This document shows positions 34,513-46,560 of a DNA stretch of 64,000 nucleotides, piece by piece. The notes below the pieces were generated by a model. The model was not told the origin of the DNA and searched no databases. It saw only the letters and a list, made by a program, of their open reading frames with translations. The DNA is from Pseudomonas sp. DY-1. GTDB taxonomy: Bacteria; Pseudomonadota; Gammaproteobacteria; Pseudomonadales; Pseudomonadaceae. Position numbers and translations under genes: made by a program. Location: the NCBI RefSeq assembly GCF_003626975.1, contig NZ_CP032616.1:372001-436000 (forward strand), read 5' to 3'. Within the stretch, counting starts at the first letter, position 1, and the number at the start of each line of letters is the position of its first letter.

Positions 34513-36912
34513 TCAGGTGCGGGCCAGGCGCAGGGCGTTGACCACCACCAGCAGCGAGCTGACCGACATGCCGAAGGCAGCCCAGAGAGGGGTGATCCAG
34601 CCGAGGGCGGCGAAGGGCAGCACCAGACCATTGTACAAGGTCGCCCAGGCCAGGTTTTCAATGATGATGCGGCGTGTCCGCCGAGCCAGGGTGAACGCCT
34701 GGACAAGACTGTCTAGTCGGTTGGAAAGCAGCACGGCATCCGCGCTGGTCTTGGCCAGGTCGGTAGCGCTGCCCATGGCGACGCTGATATCCGCTCCAGC
34801 CAGGACCGGTACGTCGTTGACTCCGTCACCCAGCATCAGCACCTTGTGGCCGTGTTCATGGAGTTGGCGCAGCACTTCAAGCTTGGCATCCGGAGTCAGG
34901 CCGCCACGGGCATCTTCGATGCCCAGCTGGCGAGCGATGCCGTGCACCATGGGTGAACTGTCGCCGGACAGCAGCAGGAGTTTCCAGCCACGTTCGCGGC
35001 AGGCATCCAGCAGGGCAGGGGCGTCTTCCCGCAGACGATCGTCAAGGACGAACCAGGCCAGCGGCCCCTGTTCATCACCCAGCAATAGCCACTGCCCCTG
35101 GTTGCCGGGAATGTCGGGTGCCGCCGTGCGGCTGAGCTCAGCGACGAAACCGGGCTGACCGATGCGCAGTTGTCTATCGCCGACACGACCTTCCAGCCCG
35201 CGACCGGGCACGCTTTCTACTTGAGCGGCTGCTTGCGGAGCACGGCCGAAAGCACGGGCAATGGGGTGTTCTGAACGGTTCTCGAGGGCCGCGGCCAGAC
35301 TCAGGCAGGCATCGCGATCCAGGTCTCCCAGAGGGTGGATGGCGCTCAGGGTCAGGCGGCCTTCGGTCAGGGTGCCGGTCTTGTCGAATATCACCGTGTC
35401 GATCTGGTTCAGCCCCTCCAGCACGTGGCCACGGGTCAGAAGCAGGCCGAGCTTGTGCAGGCTGCCTGTCGCGGTAGTCAGAGCGGTCGGGGTGGCCAGG
35501 GCCAAGGCGCAGGGGCAGGTGGCTACCAGCAGGGAAAGCACAACCCAGAAGGCGCGATCCGGATCGATCTCCCACCATACGATACCGACAATAGCGGCAG
35601 CTGCGAGCACGATCAGCAGGAACCACTGGGCAACCTTGTCGGCTACTTCGGCCAGGCGCGGCTTGTCCGCCTGGGCGCGTTCCAGCAGACGGACTATGGC
35701 TGAGAGACGGGTATCGTCGCCCAGCGCTTGGACTTCGATGGTGAGCGGACCTTCGACGTTCAGGGTGCCGGCGGTTACCGCATCGCCTTCGCCGCGTGGA
35801 TGGGGCAGGTATTCACCAGTTAGCAGGGACTCGTCGACGCTCGACTGACCGGACAGGATCTGGCCATCGGCTGGCAGCAGGGCGCCCGGGGGGACCAGCA
35901 CGCGATCACCGGTCTTCAGTTCGCTGAGCAGGATGCGCTCGCTATGTCCTGTCTCGTCCAGACGCAGGCAGGAGGCTGGCAACAGGTTGACCAGTTGCGC
36001 GGTGGCCGCAGCGGTGCGCTCCCGAGCGCGGCGCTCCAGGTAGCGGCCTGCCAGCAGGAACAGGGCGAACATTCCCACGGCATCGAAGTACAACTCTCCG
36101 ATGCCGGTCACCGTGGACCAGATGCCCGCAACGTAGGCACCGCCGATGGCCAGTGAGACGGAAACGTCCATGGTCAGGTGGCGAGTGCGCAGATCGCGCA
36201 GGGCTCCGCGGAAGAACTGGCCGCAGCAATAGAAGACGATTGGCGTGGTCAGGAACAGGCTGACCCAGCGCAGGATGGTATCCAGCTCGGGTGAGAGGTC
36301 GATATTGAATTCCGGCCAGGTCGCCATAGCGGCCATCATCACCTGCATCCAGAGCAGGCCGGCGACACCGAGCTGGCGCATGGCGCGCCGGTTCTCGCTG
36401 GCGAGGTGTACGGCGGCTTCGTCGGCCTTGTAGGGGTGACCGGCGTAACCGATCTTGCGCAGCTCTTTCAGCAACTGGCTCAGTGGCAGTTGGCTGTCGG
36501 ACCAACGCACTTGCAGGCGATGGTTGGACAGGTTGAGGTTGGCCTCGGCAACACCCGGTAGAGCCTTCAGGTGTTTTTCGATCAACCAGCCACAGGCGGC
36601 GCAACTGATACCTTCGATCAACAGGCAGGTCTCGCTCAGTTCGCCCTGGTGCTGCACGAAGGGCTGTTGCACTTCGGCACGGTCGTAGAGGGCCAGCTCG
36701 TCAGGTAGCTCGCGGGGCAGGGCGTCGGGATTGGGGGCAGTGTCGCTGCGGTGGTGGTAGTAGTTCTCCAGGCCGCCGGCGACGATGGCTTCGGCCACGG
36801 CCTGGCATCCCGGGCAACACATGGCCCGCGTCTCTCCCAGCACGCGGGCCTCGAAACGGCTGCCGGCCGGAACCGGCAAACCACAGTGGTAGCAGGGAAG
36901 CGGTGCGCTCAT
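34513..36912 (-). CDS. ccoI: Copper-transporting P-type ATPase CcoI (FixI)
   Basis: A 799-residue P1B ATPase. The N-terminal Cys-rich segment has CYHCGLPVPAG and CCPGCQAVAE; a heavy-metal-associated domain has GISCAACGWL near residue 100. The membrane ion motif is CPCALALATP, the phosphorylation motif is DKTGTLTEG and the hinge motif is MLGDGVNDVP. It moves copper out of the cytoplasm for cbb3 oxidase assembly. It starts four bases after the ccoH stop, within the ccoGHIS group. Confidence 0.95.
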   Translation of the reverse strand: MSAPLPCYHCGLPVPAGSRFEARVLGETRAMCCPGCQAVAEAIVAGGLENYYHHRSDTAPNPDALPRELPDELALYDRAEVQQPFVQHQGELSETCLLIEGISCAACGWLIEKHLKALPGVAEANLNLSNHRLQVRWSDSQLPLSQLLKELRKIGYAGHPYKADEAAVHLASENRRAMRQLGVAGLLWMQVMMAAMATWPEFNIDLSPELDTILRWVSLFLTTPIVFYCCGQFFRGALRDLRTRHLTMDVSVSLAIGGAYVAGIWSTVTGIGELYFDAVGMFALFLLAGRYLERRARERTAAATAQLVNLLPASCLRLDETGHSERILLSELKTGDRVLVPPGALLPADGQILSGQSSVDESLLTGEYLPHPRGEGDAVTAGTLNVEGPLTIEVQALGDDTRLSAIVRLLERAQADKPRLAEVADKVAQWFLLIVLAAAAIVGIVWWEIDPDRAFWVVLSLLVATCPCALALATPTALTTATGSLHKLGLLLTRGHVLEGLNQIDTVIFDKTGTLTEGRLTLSAIHPLGDLDRDACLSLAAALENRSEHPIARAFGRAPQAAAQVESVPGRGLEGRVGDRQLRIGQPGFVAELSRTAAPDIPGNQGQWLLLGDEQGPLAWFVLDDRLREDAPALLDACRERGWKLLLLSGDSSPMVHGIARQLGIEDARGGLTPDAKLEVLRQLHEHGHKVLMLGDGVNDVPVLAGADISVAMGSATDLAKTSADAVLLSNRLDSLVQAFTLARRTRRIIIENLAWATLYNGLVLPFAALGWITPLWAAFGMSVSSLLVVVNALRLART

Positions 36913-36916
36913 GCGC

Positions 36917-37414
36917 TTATTCGCCGAGGCGGATAACGCTGCCCTTGTCGAGGGTTTCTTCCTCGAACAGACGCCAGTCCTGGCCCTGCTCCTGGCCGAT
37001 CAGTTCGACGAAGCGACGGCCGTTGACCGGATCCTGAAGATGGCCGCGGTATTGGCCGTCGGCCTGGGGCTGTAGCACGACGCGGCGATCTTTCTCCGGC
37101 TGGGTAGGGGAGAGCAGGCTCAGTACCAGTTGTTGCGGACGGCTTTCGCCCACGAGTTGCAGCGCGACTTCGCCGCTGCCTTCGTCGATTTTCAGGCTGG
37201 CTTGCATGCCAAGCTGCGTGGCCAGGTTCTCACGCTCCAGCGAGGTGTTGATACCCTTGCCGACTTCGTAATAGTTGTCAGCGACCAGGCTCGGCGGGTT
37301 ACGTGTGGCAATCACCAGCATGGTGGTGCCTAGGACCACCGATGTGCCGAGGATGGCGAGGATGAACCACGGCCAAGGCTGTTTGTACCAGGGGCTGGGA
37401 GTGTCGGACTGCAT
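36917..37414 (-). CDS. ccoH: cbb3 oxidase assembly protein CcoH (FixH)
   Basis: A 165-residue protein with one N-terminal helix (about residues 13-35, [20 protein letters not shown]) and a periplasmic FixH domain with the YYEVGKGIN motif. It assists the stable assembly of cbb3 oxidase. It is placed between ccoG and ccoI with short gaps (14 and 4 bases). Confidence 0.92.
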   Translation of the reverse strand: MQSDTPSPWYKQPWPWFILAILGTSVVLGTTMLVIATRNPPSLVADNYYEVGKGINTSLERENLATQLGMQASLKIDEGSGEVALQLVGESRPQQLVLSLLSPTQPEKDRRVVLQPQADGQYRGHLQDPVNGRRFVELIGQEQGQDWRLFEEETLDKGSVIRLGE

Positions 37415-37428
37415 GGGTCTTCCGTTTG

Positions 37429-38844
37429 CTAGCGGACGCTTGGGCCGATGAAGCGGCTGTCTGCGTCGGTCTTGATACTGGGGTCATCCGCGCTGTGGAC
37501 GCGGAAGAGGATCTTGTTGGTGCTGGACGGCAGCTGGTCGGGCTCGATGGACAGTTCCACCGGTACCGAGAGCACTTCGCCGGCGTCGGCGCGGACTTCG
37601 CGCTTGCCTTCGTAAACCAGTCCATCGAGGCCTTCGGCATCAATGACGAAGGTCTGATCGACCTGTGCCTTGTTCATGATCTTCAGGGTGTAGACGTTCT
37701 CGATGCGCCCCTGCTCGTTCTCGCGGAACAACACGCGGTCCTTGATTACGTCCAGTTCAACCAGGGAGCGGATGGCTACGGCGTAGGCAAAAAGGCCGAT
37801 CATGGCAACGAGGGCGATAGCGTAACCGATCAGACGTGGGCGCATCAGATGGGTTTTCTGGCCATTCAGGTTGTGCTCAGTCGTGTAGCTGATCAGCCCT
37901 TTCGGGTAGTTCATCTTTTCCATGATGCTGTCACAGGCGTCGATGCAGGCGGCACAGCCGATGCACTCGATCTGCAGTCCATCACGGATGTCGATACCAG
38001 TGGGGCAGACCTGAACGCACATGGTGCAGTCGATGCAGTCACCCAGGCCCTGGGCCTTGTAGTCGAGGCCCTTCTTGCGTGGGCCACGAGACTCGCCACG
38101 GCGCGGATCGTAGGAAACGATCAGGGTGTCCTTGTCGAACATCACGCTCTGGAAGCGTGCGTAGGGGCACATGTAGATGCACACCTGTTCGCGCAGCCAG
38201 CCAGCGTTGCCGTAGGTGGCGAAGGTGAAGAACGCGATCCAGAAGTAGGCCCAGCCGCTGGCAGAGCCGGTGAAGAAGTCGATAACCAGGTCGCGGATGG
38301 GGGTGAAGTAGCCGACGAAGGTCAAGCCGGTGGCGAAGCCGATCAGCAACCAGAGGCCGTGCTTGGCTGACTTGCGCAGAAGCTTCTGGCCGCTCATGGA
38401 GGCCTTGTCGAGCCTCATGCGCTGGTTACGGTCACCCTCGGTGACTTTCTCGCACCACATGAAGATCCACGTCCAGACACTCTGGGGGCAGGTGTAGCCG
38501 CACCAGACGCGTCCAGCGAAGACGGTAATGAAGAACAGGCCGAAGGCACAGATGATCAACAGCCAGGAGAGAAGGACGAAGTCCTGTGGCCAGAAAGTGG
38601 CGCCGAAGATGTAGAACTTGCGCTCTGGCAGGTTCCACCAGACAGCCTGGCGGTCGTTCCAGCTGAGCCAGACGGTACCGAAGTAGAGCAGGAAGAGGAA
38701 GGCTCCGCCGGTCATCCGAAGGTTGCGGAACAGGCCAGTGAAGGCTCGGGTGTAGATCTTTTCGCGGCTGGCGTACAGGTCGGTGGTTTCACCGCCCTTG
38801 GCCGGGGGAGGGGTGACGTTCTTGACGGGAATCTGTTCGCTCAT
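37429..38844 (-). CDS. ccoG: cbb3 maturation ferredoxin-like protein CcoG (FixG/RdxA)
   Basis: A 471-residue membrane iron-sulfur protein with about five helices. It has two 4Fe-4S ferredoxin motifs ([14 protein letters not shown] and [12 protein letters not shown]) and an additional Cys-rich loop ([10 protein letters not shown]). It is proposed to reduce Cu(II) to Cu(I) during cbb3 assembly. The ATG at 38844 has GAGA just upstream; an ATG three codons earlier (38853) is possible. It opens the ccoGHIS run, which lies downstream of ccoP-1 after a 135-bp gap. Confidence 0.94.
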   Translation of the reverse strand: MSEQIPVKNVTPPPAKGGETTDLYASREKIYTRAFTGLFRNLRMTGGAFLFLLYFGTVWLSWNDRQAVWWNLPERKFYIFGATFWPQDFVLLSWLLIICAFGLFFITVFAGRVWCGYTCPQSVWTWIFMWCEKVTEGDRNQRMRLDKASMSGQKLLRKSAKHGLWLLIGFATGLTFVGYFTPIRDLVIDFFTGSASGWAYFWIAFFTFATYGNAGWLREQVCIYMCPYARFQSVMFDKDTLIVSYDPRRGESRGPRKKGLDYKAQGLGDCIDCTMCVQVCPTGIDIRDGLQIECIGCAACIDACDSIMEKMNYPKGLISYTTEHNLNGQKTHLMRPRLIGYAIALVAMIGLFAYAVAIRSLVELDVIKDRVLFRENEQGRIENVYTLKIMNKAQVDQTFVIDAEGLDGLVYEGKREVRADAGEVLSVPVELSIEPDQLPSSTNKILFRVHSADDPSIKTDADSRFIGPSVR

Positions 38845-38935
38845 CGTTCTCATACCACGGCGGTTGTCGGCGCCCTGACCAGTACATGGCCGGTCGGAGT
38901 CTTTCTGCCCGCTATATATGGTACGCCTGATAGCG

Positions 38936-38972
38936 GCCTGCCATGTGCGACAGTGCGTCGCGCATGGCAGGC
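38936..38972. terminator. Hairpin after ccoP-1
   Basis: GCCTGCCATG and CATGGCAGGC pair as a 10-bp stem with a GC-rich loop, seven bases beyond the ccoP-1 stop. No clear T-run follows on the minus strand, so it may slow degradation or attenuate rather than fully end the transcript entering ccoG. Confidence 0.55.
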
Positions 38973-38979
38973 GAGGGTA

Positions 38980-39954
38980 TTACTTGGTTTCAGCTTCTGC
39001 AGCAGGTTTCTGCGACAGGCTGTACACGTAGGCAGCCAGCAGGTGCACCTTGTCGTTACCGAGGATTTGCTCCTGGGCCGGCATGGTGCCTTGGCGACCA
39101 TAGCGGATGGTCTGTTGCAGCTGGGCGTAGCTGCTGCCGTAGATGAAGGCGCTCGGGTGGGTCAGGTTCGGAGCGCCCATCGCCGGGGTGCCTTTGCCTT
39201 CCGGACCGTGGCAGGCCACACAGTTGGCAGCGTAGATGGCTTTACCGGCTTCCGGATCAGCCTTCACGTCCTTCGGCAGATCGCGACCGTGCAGGGTCAC
39301 GCGCAGGAAGGCAGCAACGTCGCGTACGCCCTGGTCGCCGACGACTTCACCCCAGGCTGGCATCACGCCGTGGCGGCCACCCATGATGGTGGTCTTGATG
39401 GTGGCGGCTTCGCCACCCCAGCGCCAGTCTTGGTCGGTGAGGTTCGGGAAACCGTAGGCGCCCTTGGCGTCGGAGCCATGGCACACGGAGCAGTAGGACG
39501 CGAACATGCGGCCGCCCATTTTCAGGGCTTTCGGGTCCTGGGCCACTTCCTCGATCGGCATGGCAGCGTACTTGGCGAAGATCGGACCGTATTCCTTATC
39601 GGCCTTGTCCATCTCCTTTTCCCACTGGTGAACGCCAGTCCAGCCGGTCTGGCCGTTGGCGAAAGGCTTGCCGTCGGTTACTTCGTTGTAACCGGGGAAG
39701 ATGCCTTTCCAGTTGCCCATGCCCGGGTACATGATCAGGTAGCCGACGGCGAAGATCAGGGTGCCGACGAACAGCATGAACCACCACTTGGGCAGCGGGT
39801 TGTCATATTCCTCGATGCCGTCGAAAGCATGGCCGACGGTTTCTTCGGTGCTTTCCTGGCGCTGGCCACGACGGGTGGCGAAGATCAGCCAGGTCAGCGC
39901 TACCAGCGTGGCGCTGGTGAGCAGGGTTACATACCAACTCCAGAACGAAGTCAT
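38980..39954 (-). CDS. ccoP1: cbb3 cytochrome oxidase diheme subunit CcoP (copy 1)
   Basis: A 324-residue membrane-anchored diheme cytochrome c. Two N-terminal helices are followed by heme motifs YCSVCHGS and [10 protein letters not shown], with distal Met ligands in the later segments. It passes electrons from cytochrome c to CcoO/CcoN. Its ATG overlaps the ccoQ-1 stop. Compared with copy 2 it has a longer linker after the second helix ([15 protein letters not shown]) and ends PAAEAETK. Confidence 0.95.
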   Translation of the reverse strand: MTSFWSWYVTLLTSATLVALTWLIFATRRGQRQESTEETVGHAFDGIEEYDNPLPKWWFMLFVGTLIFAVGYLIMYPGMGNWKGIFPGYNEVTDGKPFANGQTGWTGVHQWEKEMDKADKEYGPIFAKYAAMPIEEVAQDPKALKMGGRMFASYCSVCHGSDAKGAYGFPNLTDQDWRWGGEAATIKTTIMGGRHGVMPAWGEVVGDQGVRDVAAFLRVTLHGRDLPKDVKADPEAGKAIYAANCVACHGPEGKGTPAMGAPNLTHPSAFIYGSSYAQLQQTIRYGRQGTMPAQEQILGNDKVHLLAAYVYSLSQKPAAEAETK

Positions 39955-40139
39955 TCTTTGTTACTCCTAGAATCTTGCTCGTCGCGCTCGGAGGATTTGG
40001 GCGGCTCATCCGCGAAGGGCAGGTTGGCAGCTTCGTCGAAGCTGCTTTTGCGCTTGCTGCTGTAGGCCCAGAGCACGACGCCGATGAAGGCGACGAAGAC
40101 AACGAAGGTACCTATGCCGCGGAGAGTCCCGATATCCAT
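39951..40139 (-). CDS. ccoQ1: cbb3 oxidase small subunit CcoQ (copy 1)
   Basis: A 62-residue membrane protein with one helix (about residues 8-28, including [16 protein letters not shown]) and a conserved [14 protein letters not shown] segment. CcoQ stabilises the cbb3 complex. It overlaps ccoP-1 by ATGA and follows ccoO-1 by six bases. Confidence 0.93.
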   Translation of the reverse strand: MDIGTLRGIGTFVVFVAFIGVVLWAYSSKRKSSFDEAANLPFADEPPKSSERDEQDSRSNKE

Positions 40140-40145
40140 CTTGCG

Positions 40146-40756
40146 TTACCGTTTGTTCTTGATAGAGGTGCCCAGGCCTTGCAGGAACGCGACCAGCGCG
40201 TCCATCTCGGTCTTGCCTTTGACTGCCGCCTTGGCGCCGGCGATGTCTTCGTCGGTGTAGGGCACGCCCAGCTTGCGCAGAGCTTCCATCTTGTCAGCGG
40301 TGTGCTTGCCGTCGAGCTTGTTCTCAACCAGCCAGGGGTAGGCGGGCATCTTCGATTCCGGCACTACGTTGCGCGGGTTGTACAGGTGCGCACGTTGCCA
40401 GTCATCGGAGTAGCGGCCGCCAACGCGTGCCAGGTCCGGGCCGGTACGCTTGGAGCCCCACAGGAAGGGGTGATCCCAGACGCTTTCGCCAGCGACGGAG
40501 TAGTGGCCGTACCGCTCGGTTTCGGCACGGAACGGACGGACCATCTGCGAGTGGCAGCCAACGCAACCTTCGCGGATGTAGATGTCACGGCCTTCAAGTT
40601 CCAGCGCTGTGCGCGGCTTCATGCCTTCCACAGGAGTGTTGGTGACGTCCTGGAAGAACAGCGGCACGATCTGCACGAGGCCGCCAATGCTCACGGCAAT
40701 GACCATGAACAGGGCCAGCAGGCCGATGTTCTTCTCAACTAATTCGTGTTGCTTCA

Positions 40757-40757
<1 letters not shown>
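40146..40757 (-). CDS. ccoO1: cbb3 cytochrome oxidase monoheme subunit CcoO (copy 1)
   Basis: A 203-residue membrane-anchored monoheme cytochrome c. One N-terminal helix (about residues 10-32) is followed by the heme motif GCVGCHSQM. Met ligands lie in the C-terminal half ([10 protein letters not shown]). The start shares one base with the ccoN-1 stop (TAATG), so translation is coupled. Confidence 0.95.
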
Positions 40758-42631
<1,874 letters not shown>

Positions 42632-43567
42632 TTACTTGATCGCTAACTCTTGGTCCTTTCGGGACAGGCTGTAGATGTAAGCAGCGAGTACATGGACCTT
42701 GTCCTGGCCCAGGTACTCTTGCTGTGCGGGCATCTGGCCATTGCGGCCGTGGCGAATGGTCTGTTGCAGTTGGGCGAGGCTCGAGCCGTAGATCCAGCCG
42801 GCCGGGTGAGTCAGGTCAGGCGCCCCCATGGCTTCAGTGCCCTTGCCTTCGGCGCCATGACAGGCAACGCAGGTACTCGCGAAGAGTGCCTTGCCGGCTT
42901 CCGGGTCAGCCTTGGTGCCTTCCGGCAGATTCAAGCCTGCCAAGTCCTGTCGCACATAGGCAGCGACGTTCTTCACGCCTTCGTCACCCAGCACTTCGCC
43001 CCAGGCCGGCATGGCAGCGATGCGACCATGGAGAATGGTCGTTTTGATGGTTTCCGCTTCGCCTCCCCAGCGCCAGTTGTTGTCGGCGAGGTTCGGGAAA
43101 CCCATGGCGCCTTTGGCATCCGAGCCATGGCAGATCGAGCAATAGGTGGCGAACAGGCGTCCGCCCATCTTCATCGCCTGCGGGTCCTGGGCTACTTCTT
43201 CGATGGACATGGCCGAGTAGCGGGCGAAGATCGGTCCGTACTGTTGTTCGGCCTTGTTCACTTCGCGCTGCCATTGGCCCTCCTGGGTCCAGCCTTCGGC
43301 GTAACCGGGGAACAGGCCTTTCCAGTTCCCCAGGCCCGGGTACATGACCAGGTAGCCGACGGCGAAGATCAGGGTGCCGACGAACAGCAGGAACCACCAC
43401 TTGGGTAGAGGGTTGTCATATTCCTCGATGCCGTCGAAGGCGTGTCCCATGGTCTTATCGGTGGTGCCCTTGGACTCGCCCCTGCGGGTGGCGAAGATCA
43501 GCCAGAGCAGTGCCAGCAAGGTGAATATGGTGAGCAGGGAGATGTACCAGCTCCAGAAAGTGGTCAT
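42632..43567 (-). CDS. ccoP2: cbb3 cytochrome oxidase diheme subunit CcoP (copy 2)
   Basis: A 311-residue diheme cytochrome c with heme motifs YCSICHGS and [10 protein letters not shown]. The two N-terminal helices and the PLPKWWF segment are nearly the same as in copy 1, but the linker is about 11 residues shorter ([20 protein letters not shown]). Its ATG overlaps the ccoQ-2 stop. It belongs to the Anr-boxed operon. Confidence 0.95.
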   Translation of the reverse strand: MTTFWSWYISLLTIFTLLALLWLIFATRRGESKGTTDKTMGHAFDGIEEYDNPLPKWWFLLFVGTLIFAVGYLVMYPGLGNWKGLFPGYAEGWTQEGQWQREVNKAEQQYGPIFARYSAMSIEEVAQDPQAMKMGGRLFATYCSICHGSDAKGAMGFPNLADNNWRWGGEAETIKTTILHGRIAAMPAWGEVLGDEGVKNVAAYVRQDLAGLNLPEGTKADPEAGKALFASTCVACHGAEGKGTEAMGAPDLTHPAGWIYGSSLAQLQQTIRHGRNGQMPAQQEYLGQDKVHVLAAYIYSLSRKDQELAIK

Positions 43568-43731
43568 GCGCGATTGCTCCTAGAATCGTTCCGGTCATCG
43601 TCGGCGAAGGGCAGATTGGCAGCCTCGTCGAAGCTGGCCTTGCGTTTCCCGCTGTAGGCCCAGCAGATCACTCCGAGGGTGGCGATCAGCACCAGCAGGG
43701 TGCCAAGGCCACGCAGGGTTCCGATGTCCAT
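43564..43731 (-). CDS. ccoQ2: cbb3 oxidase small subunit CcoQ (copy 2)
   Basis: A 55-residue membrane protein starting [20 protein letters not shown]. One helix is followed by [14 protein letters not shown], matching copy 1, and a shorter tail ending SRSNRA. The TGA overlaps the ATG of ccoP-2 (ATGA) and the start is four bases after the ccoO-2 stop. It is short enough to be missed by length-filtered gene calling. Confidence 0.93.
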   Translation of the reverse strand: MDIGTLRGLGTLLVLIATLGVICWAYSGKRKASFDEAANLPFADDDRNDSRSNRA

Positions 43732-43735
43732 GGAC

Positions 43736-44347
43736 TTACCTCTTGCTTTTCAGGCTGGTCCCCAGTACCTGCAGGTAGGCGACCAGGGCGTCCATTTCGG
43801 TCTTGCCCTTGACCGCAGCCTGGGCGCCCGCGACGTCTTCGTCGCTGTAGGGCACGCCGAGGGTCTGCATGGCGCGGACCTTGGCGGCCGTGTCTTTGCC
43901 GTCCAGGGTGTTCTCCACGAGCCAAGGGTAGGCGGGCATCTTCGATTCCGGCACTACGTTGCGCGGGTTGTACAGGTGGGCACGGTGCCAGTCGTCCGAG
44001 TAGCGGGCACCAACACGGGCCAGGTCCGGGCCGGTACGCTTGGAGCCCCACAGGAAGGGGTGATCCCAGACACTTTCGCCTGCAACGGAGTAGTGGCCGT
44101 ACCGCTCGGTTTCGGCACGGAACGGACGGATCATCTGCGAGTGGCAGCCAACGCAGCCTTCGCGGATGTAGATGTCACGGCCTTCCAGTTGCAGGGCGGT
44201 GTAGGGCTTCATGCCTTCCACTGGTGTGTTGGTCACGTCCTGGAAGAACAGCGGCACGATCTGCACCAGGCCGCCGATGCTGACCGCCAGGATCATGAAC
44301 AGCGCCAGGAGACCGACGTTCTTTTCGAGTTTCTCGTGCTGTTTCAT
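43736..44347 (-). CDS. ccoO2: cbb3 cytochrome oxidase monoheme subunit CcoO (copy 2)
   Basis: A 203-residue monoheme cytochrome c with GCVGCHSQM and a single N-terminal anchor. The ATG at 44347 shares its A with the ccoN-2 TGA; a TTG one codon earlier is less likely. It is highly similar to copy 1, most strongly around the heme site. Confidence 0.95.
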   Translation of the reverse strand: MKQHEKLEKNVGLLALFMILAVSIGGLVQIVPLFFQDVTNTPVEGMKPYTALQLEGRDIYIREGCVGCHSQMIRPFRAETERYGHYSVAGESVWDHPFLWGSKRTGPDLARVGARYSDDWHRAHLYNPRNVVPESKMPAYPWLVENTLDGKDTAAKVRAMQTLGVPYSDEDVAGAQAAVKGKTEMDALVAYLQVLGTSLKSKR

Positions 44348-45783
44348 CAATGGGCTCCTTGCGGGATCTGCGCAGCAGCGTCGTATTCGGCGGGCTCGGA
44401 GGCCTTCACGGTGCGCCAGGTGTTCCAGGCCATGAGGAACATGCCGCTAAAGAAGATGGCGCCGCCGATCACTCGTACCACGAAGCCGGGGTGGCTGGCT
44501 TCCAGCGCTTCGACGAAGGAGTAGGTGAGGGTGCCGTCTTCGTTGACCGCGCGCCACATCAAGCCCTGGGTGATGCCGTTCACCCACATGGAGGCGATGT
44601 ACAGAACGGTACCGATGGTGGCCAACCAGAAATGGGCGTTGATCAGGCCGGTGCTGTACATCTGCTCGCGACCGAACACCTTCGGAATCAGGTGGTACAG
44701 CGAGCCGATGGACACCATTGCGACCCAGCCGAGGGCGCCGGCGTGTACGTGGCCGATGGTCCAGTCGGTGTAGTGGGACAGCGCGTTGACGGTCTTGATG
44801 GCCATCATCGGGCCTTCGAAGGTGGACATGCCGTAGAAGGCCAGGGATACCACCAGGAAGCGCAGGATGGGGTCGGAACGCAGCTTATGCCAGGCCCCGG
44901 AGAGGGTCATCATGCCGTTGATCATGCCGCCCCAGCTCGGGGCCAGCAGCACCAGGGACATCACCATGCCAAGGGACTGGGCCCAGTCCGGCAGGGCGGT
45001 GTAGTGCAGGTGGTGCGGACCAGCCCAGATGTAAACCGCGATCAGTGCCCAGAAGTGCACGATGGACAGGCGGTAGGAGTACACCGGGCGCTCGGCTTGC
45101 TTGGGCACGAAGTAATACATCATCCCCAGGAAGCCAGCGGTGAGGAAGAAGCCCACGGCGTTGTGGCCGTACCACCACTGGATCATGGCGTCGGTGGCTC
45201 CCGAGTAAAGCGAGTAGGACTTGGTCAGGGTGACCGGGATTTCGAGGTTGTTCACCAGGTGGAGGATGGCGACGGTGAGGATGAAGCCACCGAAGAACCA
45301 GTTGCCCACGTAGATGTGTTTGGTCTTGCGCTTCACCACGGTCCCGAAGAAGACGATGGCGTAGCTGACCCAGACAATGGTGATCAGAATGTCGATCGGC
45401 CATTCCAGCTCGGCGTATTCTTTCGAGCTGGTCCAGCCCATCGGCAGGCTGATCGCGGCCAGCACGATCACCAGTTGCCAGCCCCAGAAGGTGAAAGCGG
45501 CAAGCTTGTCGGAAATCAGGCGGGTCTGGCTGGTACGCTGAACGGCGTAGTAGCTGGTGGCGAATAGAGCGCATCCGCCAAATGCGAAGATCACTGCGTT
45601 GGTGTGCAGTGGGCGCAATCGGCCGAAGCTCGTCCAGGGAAGGTTGAAGTTTAGTTCCGGCCAGGCCAATTGTGCGGCAATGAGAACGCCGAGCCCCATC
45701 CCGACTATTCCCCAAACCACCGTCATGATGGCGAATTGGCGGACCACCTTGTAGTTATAGGCGGTACTGCTTGCTGTGCTCAT
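44347..45783 (-). CDS. ccoN2: cbb3 cytochrome oxidase catalytic subunit CcoN (copy 2)
   Basis: A 478-residue heme-copper oxidase subunit, very similar to copy 1 through the membrane helices and His ligands ([30 protein letters not shown]). The start [12 protein letters not shown] at 45783 aligns with copy 1. A perfect Anr box lies 68 bases upstream, so this operon should be raised when oxygen falls. The loop after helix 5 differs from copy 1 ([20 protein letters not shown]). Confidence 0.95.
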   Translation of the reverse strand: MSTASSTAYNYKVVRQFAIMTVVWGIVGMGLGVLIAAQLAWPELNFNLPWTSFGRLRPLHTNAVIFAFGGCALFATSYYAVQRTSQTRLISDKLAAFTFWGWQLVIVLAAISLPMGWTSSKEYAELEWPIDILITIVWVSYAIVFFGTVVKRKTKHIYVGNWFFGGFILTVAILHLVNNLEIPVTLTKSYSLYSGATDAMIQWWYGHNAVGFFLTAGFLGMMYYFVPKQAERPVYSYRLSIVHFWALIAVYIWAGPHHLHYTALPDWAQSLGMVMSLVLLAPSWGGMINGMMTLSGAWHKLRSDPILRFLVVSLAFYGMSTFEGPMMAIKTVNALSHYTDWTIGHVHAGALGWVAMVSIGSLYHLIPKVFGREQMYSTGLINAHFWLATIGTVLYIASMWVNGITQGLMWRAVNEDGTLTYSFVEALEASHPGFVVRVIGGAIFFSGMFLMAWNTWRTVKASEPAEYDAAAQIPQGAH

Positions 45784-45850
45784 TTTATGGGCTTCCGTCC
45801 ACGGTTTTTGGATTGCGCGGCAAGCATGGTGAAAGCCCATTTGGAGGCTA

Positions 45851-45864
45851 TTGATCTGGATCAA
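45851..45864. promoter_or_regulatory. Anr/Fnr box between ccoN-2 and a hydrolase gene
   Basis: TTGATCTGGATCAA matches TTGAT-N4-ATCAA exactly. It lies 68 bases upstream of ccoN-2 (minus strand) and 28 bases upstream of the divergent hydrolase (plus strand). It is well placed to activate ccoN-2 and might repress or activate the hydrolase. Confidence 0.93.
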
Positions 45865-45891
45865 TCGCCCATATTCGACGGAGAAGTCTGA

Positions 45892-46521
45892 ATGCTTTTG
45901 TGGAACAGGCCTGAAGGCCCGGCTTCGCACACCTTGATCCTGGCCCATGGCGCCGGGGCCCCCATGGATAGCCCGTTCATGGATGACATGGCGCAAAGGC
46001 TTGCCGCGCGCGGTGTTGCAGTGGCCCGCTTCGAGTTTCCCTACATGGCCGCACGACGCGAAGATGGCCGTCGCCGACCACCGAATCCCCAGCCCCAGCT
46101 ACTGAACTGCTGGCGGGAGGTTCACGCCCTCGTGCGACAGCAAGTCACAGGGCCCCTGGCCATAGGCGGCAAGTCCATGGGAGGGCGGATGGCCAGCCTG
46201 CTGGCCGATGAGCTGGGCGCTCCCGCGCTGGTCTGCCTGGGATATCCATTCCATGCCGTAGGCAAGGCGGACAAACCCCGTGTGGCCCATCTGGCTGACC
46301 TGAAAACTTCGACGCTGATCCTCCAGGGTGAGCGTGACCCCATGGGCGATCGTCTGACAGTGGCGGGGTACGGCCTGTCGGATGCCATTGGCATGCACTG
46401 GCTGGCAGCAGCGGACCACGACTTGAAGCCCCTCAAGGCGTCGGGCCTGACCCATGAGCAGCACCTGGACACGGCTGCAGATGCGGTCGCGGCCTTCCTG
46501 TCCGGGGTGTGCAAGCCCTGA
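45892..46521 (+). CDS. Alpha/beta-hydrolase (KANL3/Tex30-like)
   Basis: A 209-residue small alpha/beta-hydrolase. [15 protein letters not shown] near residues 15-30 forms the oxyanion region and [11 protein letters not shown] carries the nucleophile Ser near residue 95. Asp in GERDPMG and His near the C-terminus (DHDLKP) would complete the triad. Substrate is unknown. It is divergent from ccoN-2, sharing the region with the Anr box, and convergent with aer. Confidence 0.85.
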   Translation: MLLWNRPEGPASHTLILAHGAGAPMDSPFMDDMAQRLAARGVAVARFEFPYMAARREDGRRRPPNPQPQLLNCWREVHALVRQQVTGPLAIGGKSMGGRMASLLADELGAPALVCLGYPFHAVGKADKPRVAHLADLKTSTLILQGERDPMGDRLTVAGYGLSDAIGMHWLAAADHDLKPLKASGLTHEQHLDTAADAVAAFLSGVCKP

Positions 46522-46530
46522 AATGAAGAG

Positions 46531-46548
46531 GGGCGCCATCTGGCGCCC
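46531..46548. terminator. Bidirectional terminator between the hydrolase and aer
   Basis: GGGCGCCA and TGGCGCCC pair as an 8-bp GC-rich stem with a two-base loop, followed by CTTCCTGG on one side and CTTCA on the other. It lies between convergent stops (46521 and 46561). Confidence 0.65.
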
Positions 46549-46560
46549 TTCCTGGTTGCT

